64,000 nt of DNA from WHSW01 sp963767285 (GTDB lineage Bacteria > Actinomycetota > Thermoleophilia > Solirubrobacterales > 70-9). Below, piece by piece: positions 52,702-61,239 of this stretch (position 1 is the first letter of the stretch; each line of letters opens with the position of its first letter). The stretch lies in contig CAVYDJ010000003.1 in the NCBI GenBank assembly GCA_963767285.1, positions 310,001-374,000 of the forward strand, read 5' to 3'. The notes beneath the pieces are model-generated. The model saw only the letters and a list, made by a program, of their open reading frames with translations. It was not told the origin of the DNA and did not search any database. Both the position numbers and the translations under genes were made by a program.

Positions 52702-52820
52702 TTCCCGCGGCGGCGCTCGGCAATCGCCATCGCGAAGATCCCGGCGATCACGGTCAGCGGCGCGAGCGCGAAGCCGACGGTCGACAGCCAGTGGCCCGCG
52801 TGGGCGAGGAGCACGGTCAC
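52698..52820 (-). CDS. Forty-residue single-span membrane protein
   Basis: A very small protein starting GTG 52820 with an excellent ribosome binding site, GGGAGGT, six bases before. The sequence is one membrane span (TVLLAHAGHWLSTVGFALAP, then LTVIAGIFAMAIAERRR) with a basic cytoplasmic end. It lies right behind the polytopic membrane protein; the start codon overlaps the inferred TGA of that gene (GTGA). It is probably a small subunit or assembly partner of it. It converges with the homocysteine methyltransferase, sharing CTAG. It is too short for most gene finders. Confidence 0.7.
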   Translation of the reverse strand: MTVLLAHAGHWLSTVGFALAPLTVIAGIFAMAIAERRRGN

Positions 52821-54666
52821 GCCGGCACCTCCCGGGGGGCGCCTGCGCGCGGCGCGGGCGCGGCTGATCACGACGGGGCCGCTCGTCCTCGGGCTTGGCG
52901 ATCCGGTTCAGCACCCAGCCCAGGAACAGCAGCAGGCCGACCACGATCAGCGCGACGACCGAGTAGGCGATGCCGGCGAGGTAGCCGGGGACGTCCGACT
53001 TCTGCTCGCGCTGCAGGATCTCCGTCTCGTCGACGAACGGGCGCTCGAAGCTGGCCGGCGCCGGCACGGCCGGGGCGGGGATCTCGGTGTCCTCGGGCAT
53101 GTAGAACGGGACGCCGGCGACGTAGTTGTCGCGCTGTAGGCGAACCAGCGTCTTCCACGTCCCGTGCACGGGCACGGGCTCGGTCGTCTCGTAAACGCCC
53201 GGCGAGACCCGCTCGAGCTGGTTGACGACCAGGCCACCGCCCTGCCAGGCGATCGCCTGGACCCAATAGGCGTCGTCGCCGATCGTCGCTGGGTCGAGGG
53301 TGACGGTCGCGTTGACGGTGCGCTCAGGGCCGGTCTTGACGTCCTCCAGGTCCACCTGCGCGCTCCATCCCTTCGGGGTCTGGTCGCCCACGTTGAGGCC
53401 GACGACCGCGACGATCGCGACCGTCGCGAGCGCGGCCGGGACGATCGCCGGCGCGGGGAAGCGCGGCCGGCGGGAGCCGGCGGCCGCGAACGAGCCACCG
53501 AGGTAGGCGCCGAGCAGGCCCGCGGCGACGGCGGTGATCAGCGCCGGCAGGATCGCCTCGCCGATCAGGCTCTCGGGCCAGGGGACCGGCATCCAGACGT
53601 GCGACCACGCGTACTCGGCGAAGAAGCCGACGGTCCCGATCAGGACACCTGCCAGCGCGCCGAAGGTGTACAGGCGCCGGGTCGAGACGACGAGCGCGAG
53701 GCCCTCCACGCAGAGCGCCTCCGCCAGGTAGAGCGGGAAGTGGGGCATCGTCTGGTCGAAGCCCTCGCCGACGATCAGCGCGATCGCGCCGCGGACGACG
53801 ATGAAGAAGAGCGCCGCGCCGAGCGCCGCGCCGCGGCCGATCCAGATCCGCGCCGCCACCAGGGCGACGCCGGCGGCGAAGGCGAGCATGATCGGCTCGA
53901 GCACCAACTGGAACTGCGGCACGCCGAAGTCGAACTCGGCCTGGAAGGTCGAGAGGCCGATCAGCAGGCCGCCCATGGCGAAGAACCGCCGGCCGGCCGC
54001 CAGCCGGGCGACGATCCGGTCGCCCAGGCCGCGTCCCGACGAGTCCTCGACGTCCTCGCCGCGGCCCTCGACGATCAGGATCGCGCTGCCGATCAGCGTC
54101 AGACCGGCGCCCCCGATCAGCATCAGGTGGGTCGGGCCCCAAAGGGTGACGTCCTGCCCGAAGATCCGGTGCCAGATGTCGTCGAGCGGGAAGCCGATCA
54201 GCGCGAACCCGGCCGAGGCCATCATCGCGACGCCGCCCAGCGGCGCGTACCAGTCGCCGCTGATCCGAATCGCGCGATCGGACGGCTTGCCGTCCGGGAG
54301 GACGATCGCCAGGAAGCCGGCGGCGAAGATGCCGTACAGCCCGAAGAGGATCAGGTAGTGGGCCGGATTGGCGAGCGGGCCGGCGTCGCGGCCGTCGTCG
54401 ATGTGCAGGGAGATGTCCCAGTACATGCCGAGCAGCGCGACCAGCAGCGCTCCGGCCGCGACCAGCGACGGCAGGGCCGCCCAGGGGGCGAAGCCGGTGT
54501 CGCGGGCGGCGAAGTCGGAGACGCGGCGCAGCAGGTTCGTGCGGCCGGTGCGGTGGGCCCAGCCGAGCCAGAGAAGGGCGGCGGTGGCGAGCAGCGCGCC
54601 GGTGGTGGCGATAAAGACTTGGTCGAGTGCGGCGCCCGCAGCGGGCGAACTATCGGTGGCGTTCAT
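52817..54666 (-). CDS. Polytopic membrane protein with extracytoplasmic FixH/CopC-like domain, probable frameshift near 3' end
   Basis: A roughly 615-residue protein with about a dozen hydrophobic segments in its first ~430 residues. Membrane-proximal His and Asp residues stand out (YWDISLHIDDG, NPAHYLILFGLYG, DDIWHRIFG, GPTHLMLIGG), suggesting metal or heme contact. Next is an extracytoplasmic strand domain (about 440-560) with GTWKTLVRLQRDNYVAGVPF, like FixH or CopC-type domains, then a last helix (SVVALIVVGLLLFLGWVLN). AGGAG five bases before ATG 54666 sets the start. The open frame does not stop at a sensible place; a one-base slip near 52845-52868 would end it at the TGA at 52817-52819. 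Function unknown. Confidence 0.65.
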
Positions 54667-54693
54667 CACAGCTCCTAGTTGACATCGGCCAAT

Positions 54694-54713
54694 GTAACAC
54701 CAATTGATGTAAA
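54694..54713. promoter_or_regulatory. 20-bp palindromic operator matching the one before the cyclase operon
   Basis: On the minus strand this reads TTTACATCAATTGGTGTTAC. It matches the element at 25971-25990 at 14 of 20 positions, with both arms in the same register (TTTACA...TGGTGT.AC). It lies 28 bases before the ATG of the polytopic membrane protein and about 80 bases before the divergent carboxylase gene. The local A+T-rich stretch stands out from surrounding DNA. It probably binds a dimeric repressor or activator. Confidence 0.6.
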
Positions 54714-54791
54714 GGTTACGTGATCCTCGTCACCTAAACCTCATACCCGCCCCGCCCCGCCGCGCCGCCCGCTGATCTAATCTGCCGCGCG

Positions 54792-56558
54792 ATGTTCGAG
54801 AAGGTCCTGGTCGCGAACCGGGGTGAAATCGCGATCCGGGTCATGCGGGCGCTGAAGGAGATGGGAATCGCCTCGGTGGGCGTCTACTCCGAGGCCGACC
54901 GCGAGACGCCGCACGTGCGTTACGCCGACGAGGCCTTCCTGCTCGGCCCGCCGACCCCGGCCGAGAGCTACCTCAACATCGAGAAGATCATCGAGGTCGC
55001 CAAGCAGGCCGGCGCCGAGGCCGTGCATCCGGGCTACGGCTTTTTGGCCGAGAACGCGGCCTTTGCGACCGCGCTCGAGGAGGCCGGGCTCGTGTTCATC
55101 GGCCCGCCCGCCGCGGCGATCGAGGCGATGGGCTCGAAGACCCGGGCGCGCGAGATCATGAAGGAGGCCGGCGTGCCGATCGTCCCCGGCTCGACCGAGC
55201 CCTCGCCGGACGTCAAGGCGGCCGCCAAGGTCGCCAAGGAGATCGGCTATCCGGTCGCCTGCAAGGCCGCCGGCGGCGGTGGCGGCAAGGGTTTCCGGGT
55301 CGCCCAGACCCCCGACGACCTCGAGGAGGCGTTCGAGGGCGCCGCCCGCGAGGGCGAGAAGTTCTTCTCTGACGACCGCGTCTATCTGGAGCGCTATCTC
55401 GAGGACCCGCGCCACGTCGAGGTCCAGGTGCTCGCCGATTCCCACGGCAACGTGATTCACCTCGGCGAGCGCGACTGCTCGATTCAGCGCCGCCACCAGA
55501 AGCTGATCGAGGAGGCGCCGGGCCCGCACGTCGACGAGGAGATGCGCGAGCGGATCGGCAAGATCGCCACCGACGCCGCCCTGGCCGTCGACTACCGCGG
55601 CGCCGGCACGGTCGAGGGGATGCAGGTCGGCGACGAGTACTTCTTCCTCGAGATGAACACCCGCGTCCAGGTCGAGCATTGCGTGACCGAGCTGGTCACC
55701 GGCTTCGACATCGTCCGCGAGCAGGTGCTGATCGCCGCCGGCGAGAAGCTCTCGATTGGCCAGGAGGACGTCGAGCTGCGCGGGCACGCGATCGAGTGCC
55801 GGATCAACGCCGAGGCCGCGCACAAGAACTTCGCCCCGGCCCCCGGGAAGATCGACCGCTACATCGAGCCGGCCGGACCCGGCGTCCGTGTCGACTCCGG
55901 GCTCGAGGCCGGCGGCGAGGTGACGCCGCTCTATGACCCGATGGTCGCGAAGCTGATCGTCTGGGACAACGACCGGGCGGCGGCGACCGCACGGATGCTG
56001 CGCGCCCTGGGCGAGTACGAGATCGAGCCGCTGACCACGCTGATCCCCTTCCACAAGGCGATCCTGGCGACCGAGCAATGGGCGAAGGGCGAGACCTGCC
56101 GCGACCTGACAGAGGACAAGAAGTGGCTGAAAACGCTGGCGCCCGAGGCGCCGCCGAAGCCGGCCGAGGGCGAGGAGGAAGAGGAGAAGACCGAGCGCAC
56201 GTACGCGGTCGAGGTCGATGGGCGCCTGCACGCGGTGAAGGTGATCGGCGCCGCCGCTCCCGCAGGAGGCAGCGCGCCGGCCGCGGGCGCTCGCCGGCCC
56301 CCGAAGCGCGAGCGCAGCGGAAGTGCCGGCGGTGGCGGCGCGAGCGGCCCGGCTCTGCCCTCTCCGCTGCAGGGCACGATCCTCAAGGTCGCGGTCGAGA
56401 AGGGCGCCGAGGTCGAGGAGGGCGCGCTGATCTGCGTGATCGAGGCGATGAAGATGGAGAACGAGATCACCGCGCACCGGGCCGGCAAGGTGTCCGAGCT
56501 CAACATCTCCGAGGGCGTGGCGATCAACGCCGGCGACCAGATCTGCGTGATCGAGTGA
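54792..56558 (+). CDS. accA3: Acyl-CoA (acetyl/propionyl-CoA) carboxylase alpha subunit: biotin carboxylase plus biotin carrier
   Basis: A 588-residue protein. Residues 1-450 are a biotin carboxylase: KVLVANRGEIAIRVMRALKE at the start, ATP-grasp loop AAGGGGGKGFRV (about residues 158-169), EMNTRVQVEHCVTELVTG with catalytic Glu/Arg. After an acidic linker and a short domain, the biotin-carrier domain ends the protein with CVIEAMKMENEI, where Lys is biotinylated. It carboxylates biotin with bicarbonate and ATP for acyl-CoA carboxylation. The beta subunit is elsewhere. TAATCT eight bases before the ATG fits a leaderless promoter. The gene overlaps the DUF2804 gene (GTGA). The symbol follows actinobacterial usage. 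Confidence 0.94.
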   Translation: MFEKVLVANRGEIAIRVMRALKEMGIASVGVYSEADRETPHVRYADEAFLLGPPTPAESYLNIEKIIEVAKQAGAEAVHPGYGFLAENAAFATALEEAGLVFIGPPAAAIEAMGSKTRAREIMKEAGVPIVPGSTEPSPDVKAAAKVAKEIGYPVACKAAGGGGGKGFRVAQTPDDLEEAFEGAAREGEKFFSDDRVYLERYLEDPRHVEVQVLADSHGNVIHLGERDCSIQRRHQKLIEEAPGPHVDEEMRERIGKIATDAALAVDYRGAGTVEGMQVGDEYFFLEMNTRVQVEHCVTELVTGFDIVREQVLIAAGEKLSIGQEDVELRGHAIECRINAEAAHKNFAPAPGKIDRYIEPAGPGVRVDSGLEAGGEVTPLYDPMVAKLIVWDNDRAAATARMLRALGEYEIEPLTTLIPFHKAILATEQWAKGETCRDLTEDKKWLKTLAPEAPPKPAEGEEEEEKTERTYAVEVDGRLHAVKVIGAAAPAGGSAPAAGARRPPKRERSGSAGGGGASGPALPSPLQGTILKVAVEKGAEVEEGALICVIEAMKMENEITAHRAGKVSELNISEGVAINAGDQICVIE

Positions 56559-57436
56559 CCGACCTGCCGCAGCCGCCTGGAAAGGTGCCGCTGCGGCGAA
56601 AGGGGAGCTGGCGCAAGCAGTGGCGCTACCTGGGCGCGTTCAGCGACGAGCTGATGCTGTGCGCGGCGCGGGTGCAGGTCGGGCCGGCGGGGCAGACCTT
56701 CTGGGCGATCTGGGACCGCGAGCGGGGGCGGCTCCACGAGCGCACCCGCATGACCGCACCGCGAATCGCGCGCGGGGAGGTGTGGACTGAGCTCGAGGAG
56801 GGCCAGCACACCGGCCGGATCGACTGGGCGCCCGGCGAGGGCGGGACGCTCGTCCGGATCGAGGCCGAACCGAAGGGTGAGGAGGAGGAGCAGATCCGCG
56901 CCTTCCTGCACGCGGGCGAGGGCGAGTGGCACCAGGCCGTCTGCCCGACGGGCGAGGACGACGGCTACGTCTGGACCCGCAAGCGCCCGGTCGCGGTCGA
57001 GTGCGACGTCCGGATCGGTGAGCGCCGGATCCGCTGCGAGGCCCGTGGGGTGGAGGACGAATCGTGCGGATACCACCCCCACCACACGGTCTGGGACTGG
57101 TCGGCCGGGGTGGGCGAGACGACCGACGGGCGGGCAGTCGCATGGAACCTGGTCAACGGGATCAACGACCCGCCGGAGGGCTCAGAGCGCGCGGTGTGGG
57201 TCGACGGCAAGCCGAGCGAGGTCGGCCCCGCGACCTTCATCGGGCTCGACGCGATCGAGGTGGACGGCGCGCGCCTGGACTTCACGGCCGAGGCCGAGCG
57301 CAGCAAGGAGGAGTCGAAGCCCTGGGCGAAGTACTCCTACCGCCAGCCGTTCGGAACCTTCACCGGCACCCTTCCCGGCGGCCCCGAGCTCGCCCGCGGC
57401 CTCGGCGTCATGGAGCACCACGACGCGCAGTGGTAG
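56555..57436 (+). CDS. DUF2804 family protein
   Basis: A 293-residue cytoplasmic protein that matches the DUF2804 family by its blocks: WRKQWRYLGAFSDELMLCAARVQVG near the N-terminus, a CEARGVEDESCGYHPHHTVWDWSAGVG motif (about residues 166-192), and the C-terminal YRQPFGTFTGTLPGG with GVMEHHDAQW at the end. The fold is thought to be lipocalin-like; no reaction is known to me. The GTG at 56555 overlaps the carboxylase stop, so it is translated with it and may act on lipids or acyl chains. Confidence 0.85.
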   Translation: MTDLPQPPGKVPLRRKGSWRKQWRYLGAFSDELMLCAARVQVGPAGQTFWAIWDRERGRLHERTRMTAPRIARGEVWTELEEGQHTGRIDWAPGEGGTLVRIEAEPKGEEEEQIRAFLHAGEGEWHQAVCPTGEDDGYVWTRKRPVAVECDVRIGERRIRCEARGVEDESCGYHPHHTVWDWSAGVGETTDGRAVAWNLVNGINDPPEGSERAVWVDGKPSEVGPATFIGLDAIEVDGARLDFTAEAERSKEESKPWAKYSYRQPFGTFTGTLPGGPELARGLGVMEHHDAQW

Positions 57437-57437
57437 A

Positions 57438-58064
57438 TCAGGGGTACACCGACTCGACCCGCCAGCGCCACGGCGGCTCCTCGCCGGCGGCCCAGTCGTA
57501 CTGGTCGCGGCCGTCCAGGGTTTCGAGCGCGACCAGGGCAGGGACCGCGTCGTCGAGCAGGGTGGTCGGGGCGAGACTCGCGATCTCGGCCGAGGTCACA
57601 CGCCGGGGGATCCTCTCCCAGCCGATCGTCGGGCGGTAGAGCCAGTAGGTGATCTCGGCGAGGCCGGCCGACGAGCGCCGGTCGTCGACCGCGACGAAGG
57701 CGGTGACACGGCGGTTGGATGCCGTGTGACCGGGATCGGGGCCGGGCGCGGCGCAGCTCGCCGAGCGGCAGTAGCGGAAGTCGACCGGGAGCAGGCCGGA
57801 GCGGGTGGTGGGCGGGGGCGCCAGCGCGCGCACCGCGCCGGCGAGCGGGCGGCCGTAGGCGAGCGTCAGCGGGTCGCGCCAGCAGGGGCCGGGGCCGATC
57901 GCGGCGCAGCGCAGCTTGCGCGCCAGCGTCGAACCGAGCTCGCGGCCGCTCTGGTCCGAGCCGGCGGCCATCGCGGCGATCGCCGCGCCGAGCAGGAGCG
58001 CGACCAGCAGGACGAGCCCGGCGTGCTCGACGGTGGCGGCTCCGGATTGCGAGCGGGCACGCAT
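57438..58064 (-). CDS. Prepilin/TadE-like secreted protein
   Basis: A 208-residue protein. The N-terminus RARSQSGAATVEHAGLVLLV, followed by an Ala/Leu-rich helix to about residue 35, matches the G/A-x-x-x-E plus hydrophobic helix pattern of class III prepilins and TadE-type pseudopilins. The rest is a soluble domain with several Cys pairs (RKLRCAAIGPGPC, YCRSASC), probably disulfide-bonded outside. No pilus machinery genes are in the window. It converges one base short of the DUF2804 stop. Confidence 0.7.
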   Translation of the reverse strand: MRARSQSGAATVEHAGLVLLVALLLGAAIAAMAAGSDQSGRELGSTLARKLRCAAIGPGPCWRDPLTLAYGRPLAGAVRALAPPPTTRSGLLPVDFRYCRSASCAAPGPDPGHTASNRRVTAFVAVDDRRSSAGLAEITYWLYRPTIGWERIPRRVTSAEIASLAPTTLLDDAVPALVALETLDGRDQYDWAAGEEPPWRWRVESVYP

Positions 58065-58154
58065 CGTGCGCGGACGCTAGGCGCTGAGGTGTGCCTCAGG
58101 ACGCGGCGGACGTGCCGGTTCGGTGCCGGAGGACGAGAGACGCCCTCCCGGGCC

Positions 58155-58427
58155 TCAGGACAGGCCCTCGCGGGCCTCGCGCACCAGGGTGACCGACTCC
58201 GGGAACACGACCCGGATCGCGTCGCGTACCTGCATCGCCTGCTCGTCGCTGGAGCCGTGCAGCTCCAGGCGCGCGATCGCGGCGACCGTCATGTCGACGG
58301 CGAGCTTGATCGCGTTGTCGGCCCAGGCGACCTTCTGGGCGCCCTGCATCTGCTCGGCCATGTCGGCCAGACGCGCGCGTAGCTCGTCGGGGTTGCCGAA
58401 CAGGCCGAAGGGATCGCTGCCTTCCAT
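58155..58427 (-). CDS. Small helical protein of unknown function
   Basis: A 90-residue protein from ATG 58427 (MEGSDPFGLFGNPDELRARL). Other in-frame starts exist at 58439 (ATG) and 58448 (GTG). The N-terminal GLFGNPDELRARLADMAEQMQGA recalls the YbaB/EbfC nucleoid-associated pattern, but the rest (ADNAIKLAVDMTVAAIARLEL, then a helix) does not clearly follow. It is acidic with no membrane span. It is divergent from a lipoprotein gene; the starts are 40 bases apart. Confidence 0.65.
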   Translation of the reverse strand: MEGSDPFGLFGNPDELRARLADMAEQMQGAQKVAWADNAIKLAVDMTVAAIARLELHGSSDEQAMQVRDAIRVVFPESVTLVREAREGLS

Positions 58428-58467
58428 GCACTCGATCATAGACAGCACGTTCTCTACGCTGGCGGGC

Positions 58468-58932
58468 GTGCTCAGACGCGCCGTCCCACTTCTCGCCCTC
58501 GCCCTGCTCGCCGCCGGCTGCGGTGAGAAATCGGAGCCCGACCTCTCCGGGGTCCCGCCTCCACCGCAGCCCCGGCCGCCGACGCCCCCGCAGGGCCTGC
58601 CGGAGGCCGTGATCGGCCAGTGGACCGGGACCCTGGATCAGAAGGGGATCAAGCCGTTTCCGATCACGGTCAGGATCGTCTCGGCGACCGAGCCGAAGCA
58701 AAACGCGGTCCGCTACGGCGGCGAGATCGACTGCTCGGGCACCTGGACCTACCTGGACGCCGAGGGCCCGGACGTGCGCTTCCGCGAGCGGATCACCGAC
58801 GGCACGGGCGGCAAGTGCAAGGGGACCGGCACGGTGACCGTGACCCCGCTTGACGGCAACGGCGGCAGGCGGCTCGACTACCGGTTTGCCGGCGGCGGGA
58901 TCTCCAGCCACGGCGTGCTGAGCGGGCAGTAG
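58468..58932 (+). CDS. Small secreted lipoprotein
   Basis: A 154-residue lipoprotein. The GTG at 58468 follows a TACGCT box by seven bases. The signal peptide VLRRAVPLLALALLAAGC ends in lipobox LAAGC (Cys about residue 18), then a Pro-rich linker (about 25-45). The mature domain (IGQWTGTLDQKGIKPFPITVRI onward) is beta-rich with two Cys (CSGTW and GGKCKGTG) that may form a disulfide. No named family is recognised. It converges on the zinc-ribbon protein gene. Confidence 0.78.
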   Translation: MLRRAVPLLALALLAAGCGEKSEPDLSGVPPPPQPRPPTPPQGLPEAVIGQWTGTLDQKGIKPFPITVRIVSATEPKQNAVRYGGEIDCSGTWTYLDAEGPDVRFRERITDGTGGKCKGTGTVTVTPLDGNGGRRLDYRFAGGGISSHGVLSGQ

Positions 58933-58935
58933 GGG

Positions 58936-59601
58936 TCAGCCGGCGCGGCGTGCGGTCGCCGCCAGCTCGCCACCGTGGCGGCCGATCGCCGCGCCGAGCT
59001 CGAGCGGAGCCGAGACCAGCAGCACGAGCGGAGCGCCGAGCACGGTGACCACGAGGTCGACGGCGAACCGCAGCCGGCTCTGGGCGGTGCCGGGTCGCAG
59101 GCGCCCGGCCCGCACCTCTCGGGCGAAGTTCGTGTGGAAGGTGAGCGCGTTGAGCAGCGTCTGCCACATCGAGGCCTGGGCCCGGCTGGAGACGGGCGTG
59201 CGCCGCCGCTCGACGACGTGGTCGTTGCGTTCGGCGAGTAGCTCGAGGCTTCCGGGGGTGTGGATCAGGCGGCCGGGGTACCCGTCGATGGCCGCCCAGC
59301 CGACCTCGCCGATCCAGGCCTGCAGGCTGGCACGGTTCGGGATCGCGATCTCGCGCATGCCCGGGTCGCCCGCCCGGCAGACGGCCTCCCACTCGTCGGC
59401 GAGGTCGATCGCCCGCCCGCGCTCGACCGCGACGCCGCAGTTCTCGCAGCGGTCGATGATCCGCTGCAGGTCACCCTCCGCAATCGGTACGCCGATCCCC
59501 GCGCCGCCCGCCGGCGGCAGCGCGATCCAGCCATAGAGCTGCTGCCCGCAGAGCGGGCAGGGACCGGGCTCCGCCGTCCCGCCGTTCGATGAGCCTGCCA
59601 T
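58936..59601 (-). CDS. Zinc-ribbon membrane-associated protein of unknown function
   Basis: A 221-residue protein. CPLCG (about residue 15) and CENCG (about residue 52) form a zinc-ribbon. A middle region (about 55-130) includes IDGYPGRLIHTPGSLELLAERN, typical of a family that looks methyltransferase-associated in actinobacteria, but no cofactor motif is present. Residues about 180-205 are a hydrophobic helix (LRFAVDLVVTVLGAPLVLLVS). The function is unknown. It is divergent from the CBS-domain gene, 38 bases between starts. Confidence 0.72.
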   Translation of the reverse strand: MAGSSNGGTAEPGPCPLCGQQLYGWIALPPAGGAGIGVPIAEGDLQRIIDRCENCGVAVERGRAIDLADEWEAVCRAGDPGMREIAIPNRASLQAWIGEVGWAAIDGYPGRLIHTPGSLELLAERNDHVVERRRTPVSSRAQASMWQTLLNALTFHTNFAREVRAGRLRPGTAQSRLRFAVDLVVTVLGAPLVLLVSAPLELGAAIGRHGGELAATARRAG

Positions 59602-59639
59602 GGACGCCGCATCGTAGGGACCCGGATATCGTTCGCCCC

Positions 59640-60086
59640 GTGCAACTGCGCGAGATCATGACCGCGGGCGTGGTCACGGCCGGTCCCGACACCGACGTGC
59701 TCGCCGTCGCCCAGCTGATGCGCGACCACTCGGTCGGCTCGGTTGTGATCTGCGACGCGGAGGGCGAACCGGCGGCGATGGTCACCGATCGCGACCTGAC
59801 CGTCCGCGCGCTGGCCGAGGAGCGCCCGGCCGGCGAGCCCGTCGCCGACCACTGCTCGCGGCCGCTCGTCACCGGGGAACCGGAGATGGACCTCGAGGAG
59901 GCGGCGGCGCTGATGGTCCAGCACCGCGTCCGCCGCCTGCCCGTGGTCGAGGACGCGCGCCTGGTCGGGATCGTCACCCTCGACGACATCGCGGTCAGGA
60001 CCGGCAACCTCGAGGTGGCCCAGCGGATGACCCAGGAAGTGATCGAGGGCGCACTGCCCGGCTTCTTCTTCCACGAGCGCGGCTGA
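59640..60086 (+). CDS. CBS-domain pair protein
   Basis: A 148-residue protein consisting of two CBS motifs, which as a pair bind adenine nucleotides. CBS1: LREIMTAGVVTAGPDTDVLAV and GEPAAMVTDRDLTVRAL. CBS2: RPLVTGEPEMDLEEAAALMV and RLVGIVTLDDIAV. A short C-terminal helix ends in GALPGFFFHERG. The GTG at 59640 is chosen because an upstream ATG (59589) would overlap the divergent gene, and because a TATCGT box lies seven bases before. It probably senses energy status; the partner is unknown. Confidence 0.88.
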   Translation: MQLREIMTAGVVTAGPDTDVLAVAQLMRDHSVGSVVICDAEGEPAAMVTDRDLTVRALAEERPAGEPVADHCSRPLVTGEPEMDLEEAAALMVQHRVRRLPVVEDARLVGIVTLDDIAVRTGNLEVAQRMTQEVIEGALPGFFFHERG

Positions 60087-60096
60087 CCCGAGCACG

Positions 60097-60321
60097 ATGC
60101 CCTCGACCCCGCAGCAGCTGCGCACCCGGGCCCGTTTCGAGGCGGTGATCGGCCTCGGCGCCCCGGCGCTCGACCTCGTGCTCGCTGCCGGAGAACGGAT
60201 ATCGCGGATCGCGGGACGCAACGACGACTACGTCCCGATCCGGTCCGCCGGCGACCGGCTCGAGCTCGACGCAGCCGGCCGGCGGTCCCCGCGGCGCGGA
60301 GAGCGCCTGCCCCGCGGATGA
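60097..60321 (+). CDS. Small protein of unknown function
   Basis: A 74-residue protein starting ATG 60097. The first half (LRTRARFEAVIGLGAPALDLVLAAGERISRI) is helical, with a moderately hydrophobic centre; the C-terminal third is Arg/Gly-rich and looks disordered. It ends in ATGA overlap with the next gene, which supports real coding and coupled translation. No family is recognised. Confidence 0.6.
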   Translation: MPSTPQQLRTRARFEAVIGLGAPALDLVLAAGERISRIAGRNDDYVPIRSAGDRLELDAAGRRSPRRGERLPRG

Positions 60322-61184
60322 ATCGCCAGCAGATCCTCGAGCGCGAGCGTCGCGGCCAGCGCCTTGCCGCCTGGGCGGCGCTCGCGGCCGCGCCGCTCTA
60401 CATCGTCTCGCTCTTCAGCCTGCGTGGCACCGGCGTCCCGCTGACCGGACTGGCGACCGAGCAGCTTCGCGCCGTCGACGAGGTCAGCGCCCAAGTGGTC
60501 CTTGCGGGGGTCCTCTCGGCGCTCGCGCTCGCGCTGATCACGATCCCGCTCTACTACCTGTTCCGCGCCGCTCAGGCGCGCAGCGAGCGGGTCAACCCGG
60601 CGATGATCGGCTTCGTGTTCATCGGGCCGCTGCTGCTCGGGGCCCAGACGTTGATCAAGGCGATCGCCCAGGTCCAGCTCGCCTCCGACTTCGTCGCCGA
60701 TTCGGCCCGCGGCGGCGATATCTACACGCTGCTCGACGACCTGATCGACGAGAGCACGCTGAACCAGGTCGGCTCGTACCTGATCCTCCCGGCCCTGCTC
60801 GCGCTTGTCGTCGCGATGGTGTACGTGCCGCTGAACGCGATGCGGGTCGGGCTACTGAGCCGGTTCTTCGCGACCCTGGGGATGGCCCTCGCCGCGTCGC
60901 TGATCCTGATCCAGCCCCAGCTCTCGCTGCTCGCGCTGATGATCTGGTTCGGATGGCTCGGGTTCGTGATCCTCGACAAGGTGCCGCGCGGCCGCCCGCC
61001 CGCGTGGGACGCCGGCGAGGCGATCCCCTGGCCGCGGCCGGGCGATGAGCCGCGGCCCGCGGTCGCGGCGGAGGGCGTGGTCGACGGTGACGCGAGCGAG
61101 GTCTTCAGCGAGCCCGCCGCTCCCCAGGACCATTCGGCTCGCCGCGAGCGAGCCCGCAAGAGAAAGCGCAAGCGACGCCGCTAG
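60318..61184 (+). CDS. Integral membrane protein of unknown function
   Basis: A 288-residue protein with about six membrane segments (near residues 15-35, 55-80, 92-112, 145-172, 180-198 and 200-215) and a cytoplasmic tail from about 225. The tail ends in a dense basic run (RRERARKRKRKRRR). The ATG overlaps the previous small gene. It resembles the DUF-type membrane proteins of actinobacteria (three two-helix hairpins), without catalytic residues. The basic tail suggests contact with lipid headgroups or nucleic acid; this is speculation. Confidence 0.8.
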   Translation: MNRQQILERERRGQRLAAWAALAAAPLYIVSLFSLRGTGVPLTGLATEQLRAVDEVSAQVVLAGVLSALALALITIPLYYLFRAAQARSERVNPAMIGFVFIGPLLLGAQTLIKAIAQVQLASDFVADSARGGDIYTLLDDLIDESTLNQVGSYLILPALLALVVAMVYVPLNAMRVGLLSRFFATLGMALAASLILIQPQLSLLALMIWFGWLGFVILDKVPRGRPPAWDAGEAIPWPRPGDEPRPAVAAEGVVDGDASEVFSEPAAPQDHSARRERARKRKRKRRR

Positions 61185-61239
61185 CTGGACCGCGGCGTGA
61201 CGGTCGGTTAGATTCTTGCCTGCGAACGAGGGAGCAAGG

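Noticed and set aside
52354..52816. Extension of the polytopic membrane protein to the distant in-frame stop
   Set aside because: It would lie antisense to most of the methyltransferase 3' half with Arg-rich sequence; a frameshift is more likely.
54679..54684. TTGACA as a -35 box of a forward promoter
   Set aside because: There is no matching -10 at 16-18 bases, and the forward gene has a better leaderless-type box at 54778.
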